Source of the DNA: a virus
Length of the DNA: 20,805 nucleotides
Virus record (IMG/VR): IMGVR_UViG_3300015371_000223
Span: 1-20,805 of that record
Strand: one strand, 5' to 3'
Part shown: positions 15,720 to 20,805 of the stretch, one piece after another
How the letters are laid out: each line of letters begins with the position of its first letter
Numbering within the stretch: the first letter of the stretch is position 1
Notes under the pieces: generated by a model
Told to the model about the DNA's origin: nothing
Seen by the model: the letters and a program-made list of their open reading frames with translations, nothing else
The model's database searches: none
Translations under genes and position numbers: made by a program

Positions 15720-16015
15720 ACCCCCCGCAACGAGCCGTACCCCTGACGGTCCCGCTGTCGCTGGTCGATTTCGCGTCGGCGGGAAGGATGAAAGCGTCGC
15801 CTACCCTGGCCACGGGCGATTTCAAGGTTTCGATAGACGGCGGCGCGTTGACCAATCTGACCACGCTGCCGGTGGTTGTACCAGCCGGGGGAAAGATCGT
15901 ATTGGTGAGTCTGACAGGGCCGGAAATGGACGGCGGCACGATAGCCGTGGTGTGCTCCGATCAGACCGAGCCACCGGAATGGTGCGACCAGACTGTTGTG
16001 TTTGTCACGGAGTAG
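15716..16015 (+). CDS. Small virion-associated protein, paralogue A
   Basis: This 99-residue protein starts at GTG 15716 with GGGAG at 15702-15706. It has the pattern PTLATGDFKVSIDGGALTNL, TTLPVVVPAGGKIVLVSLTG, PEMDGG and PPEWCD, which recurs in small proteins of phage tail-fibre regions; these are short beta-rich proteins of unknown function. A second copy is encoded at 17798-18103, aligning almost end to end (TLxxGDxKVxxDG, NLTTLPxVxPAG, LVSLTxxEMD, DQTxPPEWCD). Expression as a virion decoration or fibre-tip piece is inferred from neighbours. The GTG is preferred because no other in-frame start gives an N-terminus comparable to the paralogue. Confidence 0.8.
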   Translation: MNPPQRAVPLTVPLSLVDFASAGRMKASPTLATGDFKVSIDGGALTNLTTLPVVVPAGGKIVLVSLTGPEMDGGTIAVVCSDQTEPPEWCDQTVVFVTE

Positions 16016-16018
16016 GAC

Positions 16019-16429
16019 ATGGCAACTTTTCAAATCAGCGTAGCACAACAGAACGCACGGCTCGATGCGATGGAGACGGAGGCAGGGGCGAGTCCGATCC
16101 TCAAGATATACAGCGGCAGTTTGCCGACTAACGTAGCCGCCGCCAGGACCGGCACGGTGTTGTCTACCTTGACGCTCCCGTCAGACTTCATGCAGGCGGC
16201 GGCATCCGGGGCCAAAGCGTACAATCCGACATGGAGCGACACCGCAGCGGATGCCGCCGGCACCGCCGGCTACTTCACTTTGTTCAAGTCGGACGGAACA
16301 ACCGGGTGCTGGCAGGGCGACATCACAACCACCGGGGGCGGCGGCGCGATGACGATAGACAACATCGTGTTCGCCGCCGGTCAGGCGTTTACGATCACAG
16401 GCTTCACGCTGACCGACGGTAATGGATGA
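16019..16429 (+). CDS. Conserved phage fibre-region protein
   Basis: This 136-residue protein has ATG 16019 with GGAG at 16009-16012. The pattern VAQQNARLDAMETEAGASPI, LKIYSGSLPTN, TLTLPSDFM, DAAGTAGYFTLF and GGGGAMTIDNIVFAAGQAFT is common among small proteins in fibre regions of phages infecting Gram-negative bacteria. It is probably a beta-sandwich virion component, but no activity is known. It sits 3 bases after paralogue A and overlaps the next gene by ATGA, so it is made as part of the same coupled set. Confidence 0.82.
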   Translation: MATFQISVAQQNARLDAMETEAGASPILKIYSGSLPTNVAAARTGTVLSTLTLPSDFMQAAASGAKAYNPTWSDTAADAAGTAGYFTLFKSDGTTGCWQGDITTTGGGGAMTIDNIVFAAGQAFTITGFTLTDGNG

Positions 16430-16671
16430 TGGCAACGGTAAACATCAAAGCGACCGGCGTTTGCAGCGGCGGCGAGCACGTCAACATCGAGGCGAACCTC
16501 GACGGCGGTCCCGTGCAGACGACGCAGTTCACCGTTACACGGATGACCCAGGTTCTTACCGCCGATGACGTGGCCTCTACCGTTTTGCCGCTGATACAAC
16601 TGCACGCACGCGGCAAGACGGTGGCTCAACTGCGCGCCGACCTCCTGGCCGGGATATCGGTGATAATCTGA
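16426..16671 (+). CDS. Small fibre-region protein, function unknown
   Basis: This 81-residue protein starts at ATG 16426 (ATGA overlap) or the adjacent ATG 16429. The N-terminal half is beta-like (ATVNIKATGVCSGGEHVNIE, then LDGGPVQTTQFTV). The C-terminal half is helical and regular (DVASTVLPLIQLHARGKTVA, then QLRADLLAG). Short proteins with a C-SGG-H ... LDGGP start and a K-T-V-A-Q-x-R/K-x-L-L-x-G end are found beside the 136-residue type protein in other phages, which supports it as a real gene. Its job is unknown; a chaperone for a neighbouring fibre protein is one possibility. It ends in TGATG overlap with the next gene. Confidence 0.75.
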   Translation: MMATVNIKATGVCSGGEHVNIEANLDGGPVQTTQFTVTRMTQVLTADDVASTVLPLIQLHARGKTVAQLRADLLAGISVII

Positions 16672-17795
16672 TGGCGCTGGTCAACCTCGACGGCGTCCCG
16701 CTGACCCAGGTCGGTTTTCCGATCCGCAGCGGGTCGTTTAATCCGGGTAGTTGGACAACCATAGATACCGTAGATGCGGTGAACGAAGCCATAATATCAA
16801 TCGGGCAGATTTGGACAACCGATGGTGGTTCTCACACAATCAACACGACGGGTTCTTCGTCGCTGGGGTGGAGAACAAACAACGTCGCAGTTTCGAATGC
16901 CGGTACAATCGTGAAGGTCGGTCTGGCCGCTGTCGATAATACAAGCGGCCCACCGGCAAGAGCGGTCAATGTCGCTAACGTAATAACATTTAATGTGTCG
17001 CGTTCGATTGTCGGAAGTTCCGGCGGGATAACGGATAACGCATGGCAGGAACACGTTCCCGATAATGGCAGCATGACAATCGCCAACGGTGATATTGTTG
17101 CATTTTGTACACAGATGACCGCACGAGGCGGGACCGATTTATACAATACGGGCGGTGTTTCCCCGCCTTTCGCCAATACGAGTTTTCCTTGCGTAACTAC
17201 CTACACGGGCGGCTCTTATTTGTTTAGCGGTTTTTTACCGACTGTCCGTATCAGTTTTAGTGACGGGGCCAGGGGATATTTTATCGGAGGCGCCGTTCAG
17301 AACGGTGCTGCAACAGCGGTTACATGGAGTTCGGGATCGGCGCAAAAGGAGTACGGCAACGCTTTTACCCTGCCGTTTCCGGCCAGAATATACGGGGTTG
17401 TCGCTTCTCTGGCGACCACCGGCCCGGTGGATTTCGTACTCTATTCCACGCCGTTCGGCACGCCGGTCGCAGAGCGGACTATTTCGCTGTCGCAGAGACA
17501 GGTCGGGGTAGCCGGCATCGGCACCGTGCATATGCTGTTTACCACGCCTTACGACGCGCAAGCGAACCAGCCGCTAGCAATAATATTCAAACCGGGTGCG
17601 ACTAACATCACGACATATTACCGCTCCGTGTCGCTCGCGTGGGATCAGGATCAAGATAGCGGCGGGGATGCGTGTTATGGGGCGTACCGCGCAACCGCAT
17701 CTTTTTTCCCCTTGTACACCGACCGCTACATGATCGGGGCAACGTTGCAAGGATTTTTGCATCCGGCGCGCTCTTCGCACATATTGGGGTTGTAG
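16671..17795 (+). CDS. Putative virion adhesin / structural protein, two beta domains
   Basis: This 374-residue protein starts in a TGATG overlap. Residues 1-195 form a Ser/Thr/Gly-rich beta region (MALVNLDGVPLTQVGFPIRS, SSSLGWRTNNVAV, PDNGSMTIANGDIVAFCTQM). Residues about 200-374 look like a second domain with YGNAFTLPFPARIYGVVASL, VDFVLYSTPFGTP (253-265), QANQPLAIIFKPG and a conserved-looking end DRYMIGATLQGF before a short tail. The FVLYS..G.P strand is similar to AVLYSDSAGSP in the inserted domain of the lectin-like protein at 12443, which suggests a shared fold. No enzyme motif is visible. Host-surface binding is inferred from context and composition. Base composition is visibly more AT-rich than in the tail-tip genes. 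Confidence 0.72.
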   Translation: MALVNLDGVPLTQVGFPIRSGSFNPGSWTTIDTVDAVNEAIISIGQIWTTDGGSHTINTTGSSSLGWRTNNVAVSNAGTIVKVGLAAVDNTSGPPARAVNVANVITFNVSRSIVGSSGGITDNAWQEHVPDNGSMTIANGDIVAFCTQMTARGGTDLYNTGGVSPPFANTSFPCVTTYTGGSYLFSGFLPTVRISFSDGARGYFIGGAVQNGAATAVTWSSGSAQKEYGNAFTLPFPARIYGVVASLATTGPVDFVLYSTPFGTPVAERTISLSQRQVGVAGIGTVHMLFTTPYDAQANQPLAIIFKPGATNITTYYRSVSLAWDQDQDSGGDACYGAYRATASFFPLYTDRYMIGATLQGFLHPARSSHILGL

Positions 17796-17797
17796 AA

Positions 17798-18103
17798 ATG
17801 GCGTATAACCCGCCTCGCCGCAATGTCGCGTTTGTGACCAGGGTGAGCCTCGACAGCTACAACTCGGCCGGGCGTGCGCAGGTTACGCCGACCCTGGCGG
17901 CAGGGGATGTCAAGGTGGATAAGGACGGCGCGGGGCTGAACAATCTAACCACGTTGCCGAGCGTCAGCCCGGCCGGCTCGCAACTTGTGCTGGTCAGCCT
18001 GACCGCGACCGAGATGGACGCGGATATCGTGACGATAGTTTTTCGCGACCAGACCGCGCCGCCCGAGTGGTGCGACCTGACCCTGTGCATTGAAACGACG
18101 TGA
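17798..18103 (+). CDS. Small virion-associated protein, paralogue B
   Basis: This 101-residue protein uses ATG 17798, two bases after the previous stop. The frame is open further upstream, but that part lies inside the preceding gene and encodes nothing similar to the paralogue. From residue about 28 it matches paralogue A (15716-16015): TPTLAAGDVKVDKDG, NNLTTLPSVSPAGSQLVLVS, TATEMDAD and DQTAPPEWCD. The two copies flank the genes at 16019-17795, so that block is bracketed by a duplicated gene. Function is unknown. The next gene starts in a GTGA overlap. Confidence 0.8.
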   Translation: MAYNPPRRNVAFVTRVSLDSYNSAGRAQVTPTLAAGDVKVDKDGAGLNNLTTLPSVSPAGSQLVLVSLTATEMDADIVTIVFRDQTAPPEWCDLTLCIETT

Positions 18104-18711
18104 CCTACCGGCTGTTCTTCGGCACGGCAACACTGGCCCCGCTCACCGGGGCAGCAACGGTAACACTACGCGCGGCCACGCTGGCCGCGTCAGGCAAGCT
18201 GGCGATCAGCGGCAGCCTGGATCAGACCCTGCACCCGGCCACGCTGGCCGCGTCAGGCAAGCTGACGATCAGCGGCAGCCTGAACCAGACCCTGCGCCCG
18301 GCCACGCTGACGGCTACCGGCTACCTCCAACCACTTGCACACGGCGCCGCAACGGTCACGCTGCGCCCGGCTACGCTGGCCGCAACCGGGCTGCTGGCCC
18401 TCTCGGGTGCGGCAACCGTCACGCTGCGCCCGGCCCAGGTGGTTGCATCAGGGCGGCTGGCCCTGTCGGGCGAAGCCGATGTCACGCTGCGCCCGGCCAC
18501 GCTGATGGCGTCGGGCAAGCGGGTGGCGCAGGGCGAGGCGGCGATCACCCTTGTTCCGGCCACGCTGACGGCGTCGGGGGCGCTCCTGCGCGGGCTGATC
18601 GGCGAGCGCCACCGGCTCTACGGCACGCAATCGGCGCCGGCCATGCTGACAGGCACCCGACGAGGCGCGGTTGTGCTGAACGGCGACTCCGACATGACAC
18701 AGGTGGCATGA
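18100..18711 (+). CDS. Repeat protein of seven 21-residue beta repeats
   Basis: This 203-residue protein starts at GTG 18100 (GTGA overlap). Residues 17-165 are seven head-to-tail repeats with consensus GAAxVTLRPATLxASGxLALS. Units start at residues 17, 38, 59, 82, 103, 124 and 145; the third has two extra residues. Alternating small and hydrophobic residues with a TL..ATL..SG rhythm suggest stacked beta strands, as in a fibre shaft or beta-solenoid. The final 38 residues (GERHRLYGTQ ... LNGDSDMTQVA) are different and may cap or attach the rod. A longer frame on the same strand (18090-19088) is open over this gene only because the repeats avoid stops there. Similar repeats are known in phage and bacterial surface proteins; no function is assigned. 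Confidence 0.8.
   Translation: MTYRLFFGTATLAPLTGAATVTLRAATLAASGKLAISGSLDQTLHPATLAASGKLTISGSLNQTLRPATLTATGYLQPLAHGAATVTLRPATLAATGLLALSGAATVTLRPAQVVASGRLALSGEADVTLRPATLMASGKRVAQGEAAITLVPATLTASGALLRGLIGERHRLYGTQSAPAMLTGTRRGAVVLNGDSDMTQVA
18148..18594 (+). repeat. Seven 63-bp coding tandem repeats (one unit 69 bp)
   Basis: Units begin at 18148, 18211, 18274, 18343, 18406, 18469 and 18532. The DNA core (C/G)CTGCGCCCGGC(C/T)ACGCTG recurs through most copies, and units 1 and 2 share GGCCACGCTGGCCGCGTCAG. All changes in copy number would stay in frame. Confidence 0.85.
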
Positions 18712-19088
18712 TGGCGGTCAACCAGAACTTTGAATTGTACAGTGGCGACACCGCAGACATATCGTTCGTGCTGACCGACGTGCAGGGGCTGCCGCTGGTG
18801 CTGACCGGCCTCGTCCTGTGGTGGGGCATGGGCGATATTCTGAAGAGTTCACCGGACGACATCACGGTCGAGGACAACATAGCCACCGTGCATCTCGTCC
18901 CCGATGACAGCATCGAGTTAACCACGGGTGGGTTGCGGCACCAGTTGCGTGCCGTGGGCCTTACCGGGCGCGTCGAGACGTTTGCGACCGGCGTCTGCCG
19001 GGTTACCGAGTCGGTGTTTCAGCCCGTCGTCGCCCCTGTCGTAGTGGGCGTGCGGACACTACGGTTGATTGGAGGCGCGCGTGCCTAA
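18708..19088 (+). CDS. BppU-N-like baseplate/decoration protein
   Basis: This 126-residue protein starts at ATG 18708 (ATGA overlap, AGGTGG upstream) or the next ATG at 18711. The sequence NFELYSGDTADISFVLTDVQ, GLPLVLTGLVLWWGMG, VHLVPDDSIELTTGGLRHQL and VETFATGVCRV follows the pattern of small immunoglobulin-like domains related to the N-terminal domain of the BppU baseplate protein: Q/S-GDT, a D-x-x-G-x-P-x-x-L-T-G turn, then a final G-x-x-x-V strand. Such domains attach receptor-binding proteins to tails. Here it would link to, or sit beside, the large protein encoded next, whose GTG lies within this gene's last 8 bases. Confidence 0.75.
   Translation: MMAVNQNFELYSGDTADISFVLTDVQGLPLVLTGLVLWWGMGDILKSSPDDITVEDNIATVHLVPDDSIELTTGGLRHQLRAVGLTGRVETFATGVCRVTESVFQPVVAPVVVGVRTLRLIGGARA
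19071..19075 (+). promoter_or_regulatory. Ribosome binding site fixing a GTG start
   Basis: GGAGG lies 5 bases before GTG 19081. It supports that GTG as the start of the large partial gene at the right edge. Confidence 0.75.
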
Positions 19089-20805
19089 GACAGCTTACGA
19101 GATCGCCAACGTCAAACTGCATCCGCTTAATTTTATTGCGGAAGAGGGATACGTCGGGGAAGTCGCGGTCGATACGGTCGGCGAGCCGTTCGCCGGTACG
19201 GTAGAGATATTTGAAGGGGAGTTATTTGCCGTGGTCGGCAATGTCATTTCATCTGCGCCGCTCCCGGTCGGGAGCTACTCGCTGACCCTCTTGGTGAAAG
19301 ACCGGGGGCAGGCATATTACTCGATGCAGACGGTCACGGCGCGCGGCGTGGCACGCCCGCCCGATGTCATCATCGACCCTCCGGAACCCGATACCGACAA
19401 CACGATGACCCTGGTCAATGTGTCGGGGACGGAAGTTGTCGATTATCCGCTTCAGTTCGCCCGAGCTTTTGTAGAAGGCGAAATCCTCAACTACGCCGAG
19501 ATCATCCTTGATGGCGAGGTAATCCCGACACAATGCGACGTAAAGAACCGCTGGGGCGACGGGTCGATCAAGTTCGCCATCATGGCAGCCGTGGTGCCGT
19601 CTCTATTGCCGGGCATCCCAACCACCGTGCAGTTCATTAACGGCACCTCCAACAACACGCCGTCCGATCTGTCGTCGGTCGCGGGCTACGACGCCGGGAT
19701 CATGCTGACCAACCCGGTGGGGGGAGCGGTGGTGTACGCCAGCGCAAAGGAGATGCTGCAAGCCGGTAAATTTTCGTTTTGGACAGTAGGACCAATCGCG
19801 CAAACATATGTGTGTTGCGACCGCTCGACGGCGCGTATGTACGATATGGGCTGGAGCAGCTACCGGGCGGTCCATCCCTGGTTTGTCGTGACCGTGTGGC
19901 CCGGCCTGGGCAAAGTCTTTACGCGATACGTCGGCGAGATCGGCAACACCGAAGCGATGGAAGCGCAGACCTACAACCTCGATCTCACGGTGGCTGGGGT
20001 AGGGGTGTACAGCCAGCACAACATCGCGCATTTGCCTGCTACAAGGTGGTCGCGAACGGCATGGTACGGCGGGACGCCGGAACCCAAGGTTAATTTATAC
20101 CACAATTTCGTGTATCTGGCGCAGGCCAAACTGGTGCCGAAATACGACCCGACTGTCGTAATACCGTCGAGCAGGCTGGAGTCCCGCTACGCAAGTTGGC
20201 TGGGGTCGAATCGTGCCATAGGTGGGCCGGGCCTGTGGCAAGTGTATATGCCGAACACGGGCGGAAGACTGGACATAGGTCTGAATCCGTCTTGGTCGGC
20301 GAGCGCCTTGATGAGCGGCGACTGGCGTGACCGCGAGGTCATGCTGGGCCAAGCGGAACTGGCGGGCTGGTGGAAACGCCACATACGAGAGGGCGACCCC
20401 ACCAAGAACAATTTTGGCAGGACCATCCACTGCCATACCAGAGGAACCTATGGATTCCTTGACGACCGTTTTACGCCAGCGGCACAGGACGATGTCGTAA
20501 TAATCAACATGGGTGTCGCGAACGACTGGGTATCGGATATCGCGCACCATCCCGAGCCATTTGCTATTCCATATATTATGACCGGCGATCCATTCTTTTT
20601 GGATGGCTTGGAGATGTGGCAGGGGGCCAACTCGTTGTTCGGCAACCCAGGCTACCGGAACTTCAACCACATGACCTGTTACGGTGACGGTCAGGTGCGC
20701 TCGATGGGCTGGATGTACCGGACGTTGTTTATCGCCGCCGCTTTGCTGCCCGACGCGGACCCGTTGCGCCCTGCGTTTGTGCAGATGGTCGGCGAGGCTA
20801 TCGCA
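19081..20805 (+). CDS. Large putative depolymerase (PcRGLX/YetA-like), partial at right edge
   Basis: From GTG 19081 the frame is open for 575 codons to the window end, so the C-terminus is missing. Residues 1-90 look like a small beta domain (PVGSYSLTLLVKDRGQAYYS), then a Pro-rich linker (PPDVIIDPPEPDTDNT). Residues about 108-300 resemble the N-terminal RIFT-barrel domain of exo-rhamnogalacturonan-lyase-like proteins: YPLQFARAFVEGEI, then ILDGEVIPTQCDV and RWGDGSIKFAIMA at 157-169. The remainder is rich in Trp, His and Tyr (WYGGTPEPK, GLNPSWSASALMSGDWRDRE, NFNHMTCYGDGQVRSMGWMYRTLF) and helical at the end, as in an alpha/alpha toroid. A role in cutting host capsule or other surface polysaccharide is inferred. 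Catalytic residues cannot be named. It overlaps the upstream gene by 8 bases. Confidence 0.72.
   Translation, partial: MPKTAYEIANVKLHPLNFIAEEGYVGEVAVDTVGEPFAGTVEIFEGELFAVVGNVISSAPLPVGSYSLTLLVKDRGQAYYSMQTVTARGVARPPDVIIDPPEPDTDNTMTLVNVSGTEVVDYPLQFARAFVEGEILNYAEIILDGEVIPTQCDVKNRWGDGSIKFAIMAAVVPSLLPGIPTTVQFINGTSNNTPSDLSSVAGYDAGIMLTNPVGGAVVYASAKEMLQAGKFSFWTVGPIAQTYVCCDRSTARMYDMGWSSYRAVHPWFVVTVWPGLGKVFTRYVGEIGNTEAMEAQTYNLDLTVAGVGVYSQHNIAHLPATRWSRTAWYGGTPEPKVNLYHNFVYLAQAKLVPKYDPTVVIPSSRLESRYASWLGSNRAIGGPGLWQVYMPNTGGRLDIGLNPSWSASALMSGDWRDREVMLGQAELAGWWKRHIREGDPTKNNFGRTIHCHTRGTYGFLDDRFTPAAQDDVVIINMGVANDWVSDIAHHPEPFAIPYIMTGDPFFLDGLEMWQGANSLFGNPGYRNFNHMTCYGDGQVRSMGWMYRTLFIAAALLPDADPLRPAFVQMVGEAIA

Noticed and set aside
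15716-18103. Diversity-generating retroelement target (duplicated genes as template and variable repeat)
   Set aside because: The two copies are diverged across their full length rather than at adenine positions, and no reverse transcriptase is present in the window.
18090-18707. Long plus-strand frame reading through the repeat gene in another phase
   Set aside because: Its His/Gly/Arg-rich chain is the off-frame reading of the 63-bp repeats. The repeat frame starting at 18100 gives the regular beta repeat and the correct overlaps; only the part from 18708 is a real gene.
1-20805. CRISPR array, insertion sequence, integrase or attachment site
   Set aside because: No spaced short direct repeats, no transposase or recombinase frame and no terminal inverted repeats were seen; all repeats found are coding and in frame.

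Overview
This window is a late structural region of a tailed phage or prophage (Caudoviricetes), all on the + strand. It covers most of a siphovirus-type tail: the end of the tail-assembly chaperone, tape measure, tail tip and hub, then a long run of fibre, adhesin and decoration genes with an endolysin in the middle. No replication, packaging, integration or regulatory genes are visible, so lytic and prophage states cannot be told apart. The DNA is visibly GC-rich. The long non-contractile-type tail genes, the hub family shared with proteobacterial phages and gene transfer agents, and the lambda-R-like endolysin point to a phage of a Gram-negative bacterium, probably a proteobacterium. The host genus cannot be given.

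Layout: (1) 1-324, partial tail-assembly chaperone; a run of seven A at the window edge sits exactly where a -1 frameshift would join two frames, as in lambda G/GT. (2) 317-4507, tape measure protein with an embedded M15-type zinc-peptidase signature. (3) 4511-10950, tail-tip cassette: a minor tail protein with a large C-terminal extension, a DUF2163/BR0599-like hub protein with four cysteines, two small conserved proteins, and the central J-like tip protein. (4) 10950-14151, DUF2793 tail fibre, a lectin-like protein with an inserted domain, and a three-repeat mini-protein. (5) 14148-15451, a membrane protein of unknown role and the endolysin. (6) 15452-15715, the only sizeable gap: GC-rich hairpins, a minus-strand promoter-like element and two adjacent perfect palindromes. 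(7) 15716-19088, seven small to medium virion-associated proteins, including a paralogous pair and a protein made of seven 21-residue repeats. (8) 19081 to the right edge, a large partial protein that looks like a polysaccharide-lyase-type depolymerase.

Most genes overlap by ATGA, GTGA, TTGA, TAATG or TGATG, so the region reads as one translationally coupled operon. The clear exception is the endolysin, which has its own AGGAGG ribosome site. The order (chaperone, tape measure, tip, hub, fibres, lysis, more host-contact proteins) suggests the tail is assembled first and then decorated with a varied set of host-recognition and surface-degrading parts.
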